From JAJTHY01 sp964458795 (GTDB lineage Bacteria > Pseudomonadota > Alphaproteobacteria > Rickettsiales > Midichloriaceae), in the NCBI GenBank assembly GCA_964458795.1, contig CAYWJW010000042.1:1-13962 (forward strand): 13,962 bases of DNA. Direction: 5' to 3'. Each line of letters opens with the position of its first letter. Position 1 is the first letter of the stretch. Position numbers and translations under genes: made by a program. Shown in pieces: positions 1-6,318 of the stretch. A model generated the notes under the pieces. It was not told the origin of the DNA. It did no database searches and was given only the letters and a program-made list of their open reading frames with translations.

Positions 1-46
1 AAGTTTATCTTAACTTAATCTGGAACCGAGTTCTTGAACTTTTACA

Positions 47-113
47 AGGATGACGAAGCGGTGGTGTTACAAATGCTCTGTCATCCTGAGGAGCGCAAGC
101 GACGTGGGGATCT
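47..113. repeat. Composite palindromic intergenic repeat, locus 1
   Basis: AGGATGAC at 47-54 is the exact inverse of GTCATCCT at 80-87, with a 25-base spacer. The right half runs on from 80 to 113 through GGAGCGCAAGCGACG and ends in GGGGATCT. The same architecture, with related sequence, recurs at 2400-2531, so this belongs to a dispersed intergenic repeat family. Repeats with this kind of GTCATCC...GGATCT outline are common in Rickettsiales and other alphaproteobacteria (recollection, not checked). No coding capacity is visible. Bases 1-46 hold nothing else I can support. Confidence 0.7.
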
Positions 114-186
114 AGTGAGTAAAGGATTGAGGTGATGTTGATTGAAGGCACTTATACCAAGCCCCATAAAAAATATCTAGGAGTAC

Positions 187-215
187 TTGAGTTCTTCTTA
201 ATTTCGGAGTATAAC
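187..215 (+). promoter_or_regulatory. Candidate sigma70 promoter of sucCD
   Basis: TTGAGT at 187-192 and TATAAC at 210-215 are separated by 17 bases, matching 4 of 6 and 5 of 6 consensus positions. Transcription would begin near 222, giving a leader of about 29 bases before the sucC ATG. A weaker alternative, TTGAAG (142-147) with CATAAA (165-170), also has 17-base spacing. Called by eye. Confidence 0.45.
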
Positions 216-250
216 CCTAACCATGTTGATTTTATATGAGAGCATTTTAG

Positions 251-1408
251 ATGAATATACATGAGTATCAAGCCAAGGAAGTTCTTGCAGCATTCGGCGT
301 TCCGGTGCCATGCGGCAAAGTAGCATTTTCTCCGAATGAAGCAGAAATTGCAGCGCAGGCGTTACACAGCAAAGTTTTAGTGGTTAAAGCGCAAATACAT
401 GCAGGTGGTCGCGGCAAAGCTGGGGGTGTTAAATTGGTTAAAACACCGCAAGAAGCCTCTGATGTTACCCGTGAGTTGCTTGGCAAAATCCTTGTTACCC
501 CACAAACCGGGCCAGAAGGGAAAGAAGTTCGCAAAGTTTATATTGAAGAAGGCTCAGATATTAAAAAGGAATACTATCTTTCTGCTGTGCTTGACCGTGA
601 AACTGCAACAGTTACCTTCATCGCATCTACTGAGGGTGGGATGGAAATTGAAGAAGTCGCTCACAACAATCCGGAGAAAATTATCAGAGTTCATGTGGAT
701 CCAACTATCGGTATCCAGGAATTTCATAAGCGCAAATTAGCTTACGGCTTGGGCTTTGAAGGCGAAAAAGTCAAAAAATTCGCTGCCTTTGTAACATCGC
801 TTTACAATGCTTTTATTGCTAAAGACGCCTCGCAAGTTGAGATCAACCCGCTTATTGAAACTATGGGTGGTGATTTTCTAGCGCTTGATGCGAAAATGAA
901 CTTCGATACTAACGCATTGTTCAGACATCCAGATATTAGCGATCTTCGTGATGAAAATGAAGAAGATCCATTAGAGTTAGAAGCCAGCAAGTTTGATCTT
1001 AACTATATCAAAATGACAGGGAACATTGGCTGTATGGTAAATGGTGCAGGTCTTGCAATGGCTACCATGGATATCATAAAATTATTTGGTGGCGATCCTG
1101 CAAACTTCCTTGACGTTGGGGGAGGGGCTACTAAGGAAAAAGTTAAGGAAGCCTTTAAGATCATCCTTTCAGATAAAAACGTAAAAGGCATTCTCGTAAA
1201 TATATTTGGTGGCATTATGCGTTGTGACATCATCGCAGATGGTATTATCAGTGCTGCTAAAGAGATCGGTATTAAAGTTCCGGTAGTAGTAAGGCTTGCA
1301 GGCACTAATGCGGATTTAGGCAAGGAAATGCTTACTAAATCTGGCCTAAGTCTAATAGCAGCAAATGATCTCGCAGATGCTGCTGAAAAAATAGTGAAAG
1401 CAATATAA
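251..1408 (+). CDS. sucC: Succinyl-CoA synthetase (ADP-forming), beta subunit
   Basis: SucC pairs with SucD to convert succinyl-CoA to succinate with formation of ATP or GTP, a TCA-cycle step in the cytoplasm. The 385-residue product matches the usual length (about 388). An N-terminal ATP-grasp domain is shown by MNIHEYQAKE at the start and the nucleotide-binding segment KAQIHAGGRGKAGG at 46-59. EINP (197-200) and DAK (213-215) are the expected metal-binding positions. The C-terminal CoA-ligase domain carries GNIGCMVNGAGLAM (257-270) and NIFGGIMRCD (317-326). The ATG at 251 fits the family N-terminus exactly, although no strong Shine-Dalgarno precedes it. sucD follows after 10 bases, so the two are co-transcribed. 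Nothing looks broken. Whether ATP or GTP is used cannot be read from the sequence with confidence. Confidence 0.97.
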   Translation: MNIHEYQAKEVLAAFGVPVPCGKVAFSPNEAEIAAQALHSKVLVVKAQIHAGGRGKAGGVKLVKTPQEASDVTRELLGKILVTPQTGPEGKEVRKVYIEEGSDIKKEYYLSAVLDRETATVTFIASTEGGMEIEEVAHNNPEKIIRVHVDPTIGIQEFHKRKLAYGLGFEGEKVKKFAAFVTSLYNAFIAKDASQVEINPLIETMGGDFLALDAKMNFDTNALFRHPDISDLRDENEEDPLELEASKFDLNYIKMTGNIGCMVNGAGLAMATMDIIKLFGGDPANFLDVGGGATKEKVKEAFKIILSDKNVKGILVNIFGGIMRCDIIADGIISAAKEIGIKVPVVVRLAGTNADLGKEMLTKSGLSLIAANDLADAAEKIVKAI

Positions 1409-1418
1409 GAGGATATAA

Positions 1419-2294
1419 ATGTCGGTTTTAGTTAATTCAAACACAAAAGTAATATGCCAAGGCTTCACTGGAGCACAAGGAACTTTCCACTCAGAACAAG
1501 CAATAGCTTATGGCACTAAAATGGTTGGAGGAGTTACCCCAGGCAAAGGTGGCTCCAAGCATTTAGATCTACCAGTTTTTAATACAGTGGATGAGGCAGT
1601 CGCCAAAACTGGTGCAAATGCATCAGTAATTTACGTTCCACCTCCCTTTGCAGCTGATGCAATCTTGGAAGCTATCGATGCTAAAGTGCCACTAGTGGTA
1701 TGCATAACCGAAGGCATTCCAGTGCTTGATATGGTGCGTGTTAAAAGAGCGCTTAATGGTTCTAAAACCCGCCTAATTGGCCCAAACTGCCCAGGTATCA
1801 TTACTCCTGATGAATGCAAGATCGGTATTATGCCGGGATATATTCATAAGAAAGGTAAAATTGGTATTGTCTCTCGCTCAGGCACATTAACCTATGAAGC
1901 AGTTGCGCAAACTACAGCAGTTGGCCTAGGACAATCTACTTGCATAGGAATTGGAGGTGATCCGGTAAATGGCACCAACTTTATTGACTGCTTAGAAATG
2001 TTCCTAGCAGACCCTGATACTGATGCAATTGTAATGATTGGTGAAATCGGCGGTAATGCCGAAGTTGAAGGTGCGGAATTCATAAAGCATTCCAAGATCA
2101 AAAAGCCAGTAGTTGGTTTCATTGCAGGCCGTACTGCCCCCCCAGGAAAAAGAATGGGGCACGCTGGTGCGATTGTATCTGGTGGTAGTGATACTGCAGA
2201 TGCAAAAATTGAGGTGATGAAGAAAGCTGGTATCTTCGTATCAGAATCTCCAGCTACCCTAGGCACCACCATGCTTGAAGCCTTGAAAAAATAA
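1419..2294 (+). CDS. sucD: Succinyl-CoA synthetase, alpha subunit
   Basis: SucD binds CoA and carries the phosphohistidine that shuttles phosphate between succinyl phosphate and the nucleotide bound to SucC. The 291-residue protein is of normal length. Its Rossmann-type CoA-binding domain starts with VICQGFTGAQGTFHSEQA (11-28), and the CoA pocket continues at PPPFAA (74-79). GPNCPGII lies at 121-128. The catalytic histidine is His248 in KRMGHAGAIVSGG (244-256). A Shine-Dalgarno GAGGA at 1409-1413 sits five bases before the ATG and supports this start. The gap from sucC is 10 bases, so this is a two-gene operon. The TCA genes often found beside sucCD (sucAB, mdh) are not in the window. Confidence 0.97.
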   Translation: MSVLVNSNTKVICQGFTGAQGTFHSEQAIAYGTKMVGGVTPGKGGSKHLDLPVFNTVDEAVAKTGANASVIYVPPPFAADAILEAIDAKVPLVVCITEGIPVLDMVRVKRALNGSKTRLIGPNCPGIITPDECKIGIMPGYIHKKGKIGIVSRSGTLTYEAVAQTTAVGLGQSTCIGIGGDPVNGTNFIDCLEMFLADPDTDAIVMIGEIGGNAEVEGAEFIKHSKIKKPVVGFIAGRTAPPGKRMGHAGAIVSGGSDTADAKIEVMKKAGIFVSESPATLGTTMLEALKK

Positions 2295-2399
2295 TTTTGC
2301 ACAGGTGCTTCCATAAGCACTCTTAGTCAAGTATCATAATAAATATAAGATAGAAGAAGTGTGAGTGAGAATTACTTTTTGGTATTGATTATTCTTACA

Positions 2400-2531
2400 A
2401 GATCCCCAAACTAGCATAGCTAGCTTGAGGATGACGAAGATCCTGCCAAATCCCCAAATAATAGTCATCCTTGCCTGTCAGGCCGAAACCTCTGGCGAAG
2501 GATGAAGGAGCCGTAGGCGACGTAAGGATCT
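2400..2531. repeat. Composite palindromic intergenic repeat, locus 2
   Basis: The left half (2400-2435) is an inverted relative of the 80-113 repeat: it starts AGATCCCC in reverse sense and ends AGGATGAC (2428-2435). It contains an internal hairpin CTAGC-ATA-GCTAG at 2411-2423. After 28 bases GTCATCCT (2464-2471) opens the right half. There TCATCCTTGCC (2465-2475) is nearly inverted by GGCGAAGGATGA (2493-2504), followed by GGAGCCGTAGGCGACG and GGATCT (ending 2531), which match the locus 1 tail. The tail-to-tail arrangement is thus shared by both loci. Confidence 0.7.
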
Positions 2532-2561
2532 CATAAGAATATAGCAACGAAAAGCTTTAAA

Positions 2562-2591
2562 TTGCATCACCCTATCAAGTTGTGCTATAAT
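2562..2591 (+). promoter_or_regulatory. Promoter of the 2620 gene
   Basis: TTGCAT (2562-2567) and a perfect TATAAT (2586-2591) are separated by 18 bases. Transcription would start near 2598, about 22 bases before the ATG at 2620. It lies just downstream of the repeat block, so the gene appears to have its own transcription unit. Confidence 0.6.
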
Positions 2592-2619
2592 ACGCCATAA
2601 ATTAAATTGGAATTTTGTT

Positions 2620-3516
2620 ATGTATATAGGTGTTTTAAGAGCGGGTATTGTAGTATCTTGTACTACAGCTCTTTTCCTTGCAGTTGCATCTAAGGTTGTA
2701 TTAAAACTGAATAAAGAAACGGAGCTTCTAGGTAGAAAAGTTAATAATTTGCATACAACAAAGAAAGTTTTCCATCTTAGTGAAAAGAGCAAACAAATAG
2801 CTTTAAATGATATAAAGAAAGCATGTGAGGATTACAATATTAGCCATACGTACGATGAAATAATGGATCCTGAAAAATCTTGGGCTGAGCAAGAAGATAA
2901 GATGGTTGATCTTTTGGACGATATACAATGGAATTATGCGAAACAAGTGCGGGAAAAAAGATTAAATGAATGGCGTAGCAGTTTAAAACGCCATCTGAAT
3001 TATATGTATAGAATTGGTTATAAGAAAGCTAATAATGAAGATGCATGCGAAGATCTACTATGTATCAATAGAGAATTAATAGCTAATATGCTAAATGGTG
3101 GATTAAAGGAATATGATGCATACATAGCAAGTAATAGCTACCTTGAAGATTGGGAGAAGGCTGACCTTAAGGATATCATTGAAAGCTGCCCAAATAGAAA
3201 TGAGAAGAAATTTATAAAACACCTTATCAATTTAGCTGAAAAGGTTATATTTCTTGGATTTGGTGTATTTAGTTTGCTAGCTTATTATAAGCCTGCTATA
3301 GCCGCTTTTAAAGATGGGCAGTACATAAAGCTCGGAGCTGTTACTACTTCTTCATTGCTTGTAGGAGTAGGGGGTGATTTTGCTTTTCGTAGTACTGGAT
3401 TTACATCGCATCTTTTAGACTATGAAAGTTCCCCCCCTGCAAGTGCAACAATTGCCTTTGCTACAGCGACTGCTCTTTCCGTTGCTACAGGCCACGCTGT
3501 TGCATCTTTATTTTAA
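2620..3516 (+). CDS. Unrecognised protein with terminal hydrophobic segments
   Basis: I do not recognise this 298-residue protein. A hydrophobic N-terminal stretch (about 8-28, IVVSCTTALFLAVASKVVL) could be a membrane anchor or uncleaved signal. A charged, probably helical middle region follows (30-205, rich in Lys/Glu/Asp, with Trp at 88, 104, 118 and 178). The C-terminal third is hydrophobic in three runs: 209-230, 238-256 and 276-298. This suggests an inner-membrane or host-membrane protein with a large soluble middle. The upstream promoter is good but no clear Shine-Dalgarno precedes the ATG; the start is accepted because it lies about 22 bases after the predicted transcription start. It stands alone between sucCD and rpsD, both conserved, so it is probably an accessory insertion. 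No catalytic motif is visible. Confidence 0.75.
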   Translation: MYIGVLRAGIVVSCTTALFLAVASKVVLKLNKETELLGRKVNNLHTTKKVFHLSEKSKQIALNDIKKACEDYNISHTYDEIMDPEKSWAEQEDKMVDLLDDIQWNYAKQVREKRLNEWRSSLKRHLNYMYRIGYKKANNEDACEDLLCINRELIANMLNGGLKEYDAYIASNSYLEDWEKADLKDIIESCPNRNEKKFIKHLINLAEKVIFLGFGVFSLLAYYKPAIAAFKDGQYIKLGAVTTSSLLVGVGGDFAFRSTGFTSHLLDYESSPPASATIAFATATALSVATGHAVASLF

Positions 3517-3539
3517 TTATAATTAAGGTGATTTGGATG

Positions 3540-3568
3540 TTGACAAATGGTGCGTAAAGCACTATAAA
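3540..3568 (+). promoter_or_regulatory. Near-consensus sigma70 promoter of rpsD
   Basis: A perfect TTGACA (3540-3545) is followed after 17 bases by TATAAA (3563-3568). Initiation near 3575 gives a leader of about 25 bases to the GTG start. The spacer contains the small inverted repeat GTGC-GTAAA-GCAC (3550-3562). This is the best-matching promoter in the window, fitting a strongly expressed ribosomal gene. Confidence 0.7.
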
Positions 3569-3599
3569 TCATTGGCTATAATTTTGTTAATGGTAATAC

Positions 3600-4217
3600 G
3601 TGTCCAAAAGAAGAAATAGAAAATACGGTATCAGTAGAAGACTCGGTGTAAACTTATGGGGCCGCGCAAAGGATCCGGTAAACGAGAAGAACTTCCCTCC
3701 AGGTCAACATGGCGTTACCGGCAGTCGTAAGCGTACAGATTATGGTATTCAGCTTTTTGCTAAACAAAAGCTTAAGCGCTATTATGGTGATATTACGGAA
3801 AAGCAATTCCGCGGAACTTATCAAGAAGCTTCTCGTCGCAAAGGTGATACTGGTGAAAATCTAATTGGTCTTCTTGAATCAAGACTAGATGCTATTGTTT
3901 ATCGTTCAAACTTGGTTCCAACTATTTTTGCTGCTAGACAGTTTGTAAACCATGGGCATGTCCTAGTTGATGGTAAAAGGGTTAACATTGCAAGTTACCG
4001 TGTAAAACCTGGCCAAGTTATACAGGTGCGTGAAAAGTCAAGGCAACTTACCATAGTACTTGAATCATTGCAGTCTAAAGAAAGATCCGTTCCAGACTAT
4101 TTGGAGCTAAATCAATCTAACTTAAGTGTTAAGTACACTAGAATGCCTGCTCTAAGCGATGTTCCTTACCCAGTGATTATGGAGCCTAACTTAGTCGTGG
4201 AATTCTATTCAAGATAA
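3600..4217 (+). CDS. rpsD: 30S ribosomal protein S4
   Basis: S4 is a primary 16S rRNA-binding protein that nucleates assembly of the 30S body and helps decoding accuracy; in some bacteria it also represses its own operon. At 205 residues it has the normal length. The N-terminus SKRRNRKYGISRRLGVNLWG (2-21) is the family signature, and NFPPGQHG is at 31-38. The S4 RNA-binding domain spans about 93-155 (ESRLDAIVYRSN and RQFVNHGHVLVDGKRVN). It lacks the N-terminal zinc cysteines found in some S4 forms. The start is GTG: an in-frame TAA at 3594-3596 excludes any earlier start, and the next residues match the family. It is monocistronic here, outside the alpha ribosomal operon where many bacteria keep it. 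Confidence 0.97.
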   Translation: MSKRRNRKYGISRRLGVNLWGRAKDPVNEKNFPPGQHGVTGSRKRTDYGIQLFAKQKLKRYYGDITEKQFRGTYQEASRRKGDTGENLIGLLESRLDAIVYRSNLVPTIFAARQFVNHGHVLVDGKRVNIASYRVKPGQVIQVREKSRQLTIVLESLQSKERSVPDYLELNQSNLSVKYTRMPALSDVPYPVIMEPNLVVEFYSR

Positions 4218-4224
4218 TTTTTAA

Positions 4225-4245
4225 TCACCTGGTCAAGCCAGGTGA
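4225..4245. repeat. Hairpin after rpsD, palindromic-repeat core
   Basis: TCACCTGG (4225-4232) and CCAGGTGA (4238-4245) form a perfect 8-bp stem around the loop TCAAG. It starts 7 bases after the rpsD stop. No T-run follows, so it is not a textbook intrinsic terminator. The loop matches the core of the palindromic repeats at 4287-4405 and 6931-6960, so it may be a family member reused as a transcript end. Confidence 0.55.
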
Positions 4246-4286
4246 CCCGTATCTCAACCAAAATTTAGATAGTTTAGCCATATTTT

Positions 4287-4405
4287 GTCATGCCGTACTT
4301 GATACGGCATCCATGTTAAGACTATTTCAGCGTTTCAAATAGTAGTATAGAAAGTTAAGTTGAAATGTTCTGCTGAAATATGGATACCGGGTCGAACCCG
4401 GTATG
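4287..4405. repeat. 119-bp MITE-like composite palindrome
   Basis: Two end hairpins face each other: ATGCCGTA-CTTGA-TACGGCAT (4290-4310) and ATACCGGG-TCGAA-CCCGGTAT (4384-4404). The DNA between them is also inverted: ATCCAT (4309-4314) with ATGGAT (4380-4385), ATTTCAGC (4324-4331) with GCTGAAAT (4372-4379), and TTTCAA (4333-4338) with TTGAAA (4360-4365). The outer ends read GTCATGCCG and CGGTATGA. The element is therefore a long nested palindrome without coding capacity, resembling a miniature inverted-repeat element or a paired REP-type unit. Confidence 0.75.
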
Positions 4406-4480
4406 AAAATATTTTCGTCAGGTACTTCCATACCCATCTTTCAGTGTGATATATTTCTATTAAAAATAGAGGTAGAAAAT

Positions 4481-4771
4481 ATGACACGGCAAAACAACAT
4501 TGATGCTTATATCGAACGTAAGGTGCAAAGGGAATTGGATAAGAACCTGAGCAAAATCGCAGAACGTAAGCTCAAGCAGCTTAATGCAAGTAGCACGATA
4601 AGTAATACTTTGCGCAAGCACCAGCGTAATTCATTTACCGAGTTCGGTAAGTCACTATATAGAACTCATTTTGCAGAGTTTAATCTGCTAGGTGAGTTTG
4701 GAACTTCGGGATCTCAATTTATGAATATATTTATCAGCGAAATAAAAAGAGCATTATTCAGGAGTTTCTAA
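4481..4771 (+). CDS. Small unrecognised basic protein
   Basis: This would encode 96 residues with a charged helical N-terminal half (1-36, IERKVQRELDKNL and KIAERKLKQL) and a more aromatic C-terminal half (FTEFGKSLYRTHFAEFNLL, about 53-71). No family is recognised. The frame is open from an ATG at 4403, but that codon lies in the palindromic repeat. AGAGG (4468-4472) eight bases before the ATG at 4481 marks the better start. The last 18 bases overlap the 3' end of the oppositely oriented acetyltransferase. It could be a small accessory gene, a remnant of a longer one, or a chance frame; the Shine-Dalgarno is the main support. Confidence 0.45.
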   Translation: MTRQNNIDAYIERKVQRELDKNLSKIAERKLKQLNASSTISNTLRKHQRNSFTEFGKSLYRTHFAEFNLLGEFGTSGSQFMNIFISEIKRALFRSF

Positions 4772-5314
4772 AAAAGATTTCTTCATCATCAAAGAATTTA
4801 TATGACCTTTAAACGGACCAACCCGAACCTCATATTCGCCGATGAGTTTAAAACCTGCTTTGCTATATACATGCCTTGCGCGTGGGTTGTGCTCATCCGG
4901 GTCAATAAAGAATGTATCAGCATTAGAGTCAATTAAATCTTTATAAAATTTAATAAATGCTTCCAATGTTGGTGCTGCAAGTCCACGTCCCAAATATTTT
5001 TTATTTCCTATACCAAAATCAATACCGATAGAAGTACCAAACTCTGACATATACTCTTTATATATGTCAGGTAAATCCTGATCCATCTGGAAAACATCTG
5101 ATAAAATAAAACTGTACGGCTCGCTTTCAATTGATCCAATCCAGTATCTTGTAGTACCAGAATATCTATGTTGCCTTCGCCCGTGTATAAAATTCAGAAG
5201 GTCATCTTTATGTTCTTGGCTATTGTCCCAGAACTCCATCATATGTGGTTCGTTTAACCATTCAAATATAGTATCAATATGTTTGAGACTGGCTTTTTCA
5301 AATTGTATATCCAT
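4754..5314 (-). CDS. GNAT-family N-acetyltransferase, AAC(6')/IucB-like
   Basis: The 186-residue protein has the layout of GNAT acetyltransferases of the AAC(6')/siderophore-acyltransferase type. Visible motifs are WLNEPHMMEFW (19-29), the acetyl-CoA-binding segment GIGNKKYLGRGLAA (101-114) and the C-terminal DPDEHNPRARHVYSKAGF (138-155). It transfers an acyl group from CoA to an amine; the substrate cannot be inferred, and the resemblance to aminoglycoside acetyltransferases is no proof of resistance. Longer starts exist at TTG 5374 and ATG 5353. I chose the ATG at 5314 because AGGG lies seven bases upstream, the family normally begins just before this segment, and the predicted promoter (-10 at 5365-5370) would start transcription near 5358, leaving no room for the longer forms. 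It is divergent from the methyltransferase gene at 5404. Confidence 0.85.
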   Translation of the reverse strand: MDIQFEKASLKHIDTIFEWLNEPHMMEFWDNSQEHKDDLLNFIHGRRQHRYSGTTRYWIGSIESEPYSFILSDVFQMDQDLPDIYKEYMSEFGTSIGIDFGIGNKKYLGRGLAAPTLEAFIKFYKDLIDSNADTFFIDPDEHNPRARHVYSKAGFKLIGEYEVRVGPFKGHINSLMMKKSFLETPE

Positions 5315-5357
5315 TGGTTGCCCTATATTATTTTTAAGTCGCCTATTGCCCATAGAT

Positions 5358-5374
5358 TTGCTATAGTATAGCAA
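5358..5374. promoter_or_regulatory. 17-bp palindrome forming a bidirectional -10 region
   Basis: TTGCTATA (5358-5365), a central G, and TATAGCAA (5367-5374) form a perfect palindrome. On the minus strand it supplies TATACT (5365-5370) preceded by TG, an extended -10; ATGCAA at 5390-5395 gives a possible -35 (TTGCAT, 19-base spacer). On the plus strand the same symmetry supplies TATAGT (5362-5367), also preceded by TG. Transcripts could thus begin in both directions, toward the acetyltransferase and toward the methyltransferase. A dimeric regulator could also bind here. Confidence 0.5.
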
Positions 5375-5403
5375 GATTTTTACAGTTTAATGCAAGGTTT
5401 TTT

Positions 5404-5940
5404 ATGAAGCAAGAATTGGTAAATGAAAGGGCAGGGGAGTTGATATCATCCCAGTTTGATACTCCACTTGGCTTAATGATTGCAATTTCCGATGAGGAAG
5501 CCTTATATTTACTTGAGTTTATTGAAAGACGGGGTCTAAAGCGTGAAATAGACAAGTTAAAAAGCAAAACAAAATCCGTAATTCTACCAGGGGATGCAGA
5601 CCCCATCGCTTCCATTCAAAAAGAACTTAAAGCTTATTTTGCAGGCAACTTAAAAGAATTTAAGACTCCATTCCATCTTTTGGGAAGTTCTTTCCAGAAG
5701 CAAGCGTGGAAAGCATTAATGCAAGTGCCATATGGTAAAACTAAAAGTTATAAAGAACAAGCGATTGCAATCAACCGCCCTCAAAGCTATAGGGCTGTGG
5801 CAAACGCTAATGGAGCTAATCAATTGGCCGTTATTGTTCCATGTCATCGCATTATAAGCAACAATGGAGGCCTTAGTGGCTATGGTGGTGGTATCAAGCG
5901 TAAAAAATGGTTAATTGAACATGAATCCCATTTCACATAA
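5404..5940 (+). CDS. ogt: Methylated-DNA--protein-cysteine S-methyltransferase
   Basis: This suicide repair enzyme moves the alkyl group from O6-methylguanine (and O4-methylthymine) in DNA to its own cysteine. The 178-residue length fits Ogt/AdaB rather than the larger Ada regulator. The DNA-binding C-terminal domain contains FQKQAWKALMQVPYGKTKSY (97-116), the putative helix-turn-helix YRAVANANGANQ (129-140, with the base-flipping arginine Arg130), and the active site IVPCHRII (144-151) with Cys147. GGLSGYGGGIKRKKWLIEHE (155-174) is the conserved tail. The family's usual RAVG reads RAVA here. AAGG at 5394-5397, six bases before the ATG, supports the start. It is transcribed divergently from the acetyltransferase through a shared promoter palindrome. 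Confidence 0.95.
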   Translation: MKQELVNERAGELISSQFDTPLGLMIAISDEEALYLLEFIERRGLKREIDKLKSKTKSVILPGDADPIASIQKELKAYFAGNLKEFKTPFHLLGSSFQKQAWKALMQVPYGKTKSYKEQAIAINRPQSYRAVANANGANQLAVIVPCHRIISNNGGLSGYGGGIKRKKWLIEHESHFT

Positions 5941-5953
5941 TTTATAGTAGTAG

Positions 5954-5982
5954 TTGCATATTTGCGGGTTTAAACTTAGTAT
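5954..5982 (+). promoter_or_regulatory. Weak candidate promoter of infA-maf
   Basis: TTGCAT (5954-5959) and TAGTAT (5977-5982) lie 17 bases apart, matching 4 of 6 consensus bases each. Initiation near 5989 would leave a 24-base leader to infA. It is the only reasonable candidate in the 72-base gap after ogt; read-through from ogt is also possible. Confidence 0.35.
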
Positions 5983-6012
5983 ATACCCTATGAGAATAAT
6001 AACCTGGGAATT

Positions 6013-6318
6013 ATGGCTAAAGAAGAACTAATTGAATTTAAAGGCAAGGTACTGGAACTTTTGCCAAACGCTACGTTTAAAGTAGAACTTGAAAATGGTC
6101 ATAAGATCATTGCTTACACCTCTGGAAAGATGCGTAAAAATAGAATCCGCGTGCTGGTAGGGGATGATGTTACTGTAGAGATGACTCCATACGATCTATC
6201 AAAAGGCAGAGTTACACATCGCCATAAAGCTGGACAACTAGCAGCAGCTGAAGCTGAAGAGGCGGCCGCTGCGGCAATCGCAGCTCAAAATGAATCTGAA
6301 ACTCCGCCGAGCCAGTAG
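6013..6318 (+). CDS. infA: Translation initiation factor IF-1 with C-terminal extension
   Basis: IF-1 binds the A site of the 30S subunit and cooperates with IF-2 and IF-3 in initiation. Residues 1-72 are a standard OB-fold IF-1: MAKEELIEFKGKVLELLPNA, then GKMRKNRIRVLVGD (38-51) and VEMTPYDLSKGRVTHRHK (55-72), where the family normally ends. Here 29 further residues follow (73-101), rich in Ala and Glu with AAAEAEEAAAAAIAA (77-91), ending ETPPSQ. The extension is in frame and uninterrupted, so it is not explained by a visible frameshift. Such a low-complexity tail may be a disordered or helical appendage. The stop TAG (6316-6318) overlaps the maf GTG by one base, so maf translation is probably coupled. 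GGGA at 6006-6009 serves as a close Shine-Dalgarno. Confidence 0.95.
   Translation: MAKEELIEFKGKVLELLPNATFKVELENGHKIIAYTSGKMRKNRIRVLVGDDVTVEMTPYDLSKGRVTHRHKAGQLAAAEAEEAAAAAIAAQNESETPPSQ

Larger units (their letters stand above)
2295..2619. other. Repeat-rich spacer without a gene
   Basis: This 325-base gap holds a weak hairpin after sucD (GTGCTT 2305-2310, loop CCAT, AAGCAC 2315-2320, no T-run, so a doubtful terminator). It also holds a composite palindromic repeat (2400-2531) and a promoter (2562-2591). Between 2321 and 2399 I see nothing supportable. Confidence 0.6.

Noticed and set aside
399..740. Second plus frame inside sucC
   Set aside because: Out of frame with a conserved enzyme covering the same bases; no supporting signals.
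2305..2320. Hairpin after sucD as an intrinsic terminator
   Set aside because: The stem is only 6 bp and no T-run follows; mentioned only as a weak possibility.
3513..3526. Perfect palindrome TTAATTA-TAATTAA at the stop of the 2620 gene
   Set aside because: All A/T and short; expected by chance in this composition.
4403..4480. Longer start (ATG 4403) for the small ORF ending at 4771
   Set aside because: The first codon lies inside the palindromic repeat and has no Shine-Dalgarno; ATG 4481 has AGAGG at proper distance.
4754..5314. Calling the acetyltransferase an aminoglycoside-resistance gene
   Set aside because: Only family-level motifs are visible; substrate cannot be deduced and related enzymes act on other amines.
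5315..5374. TTG or ATG starts that lengthen the acetyltransferase
   Set aside because: They lie in or at the predicted promoter and lack ribosome-binding sites; the family N-terminus begins at 5314.
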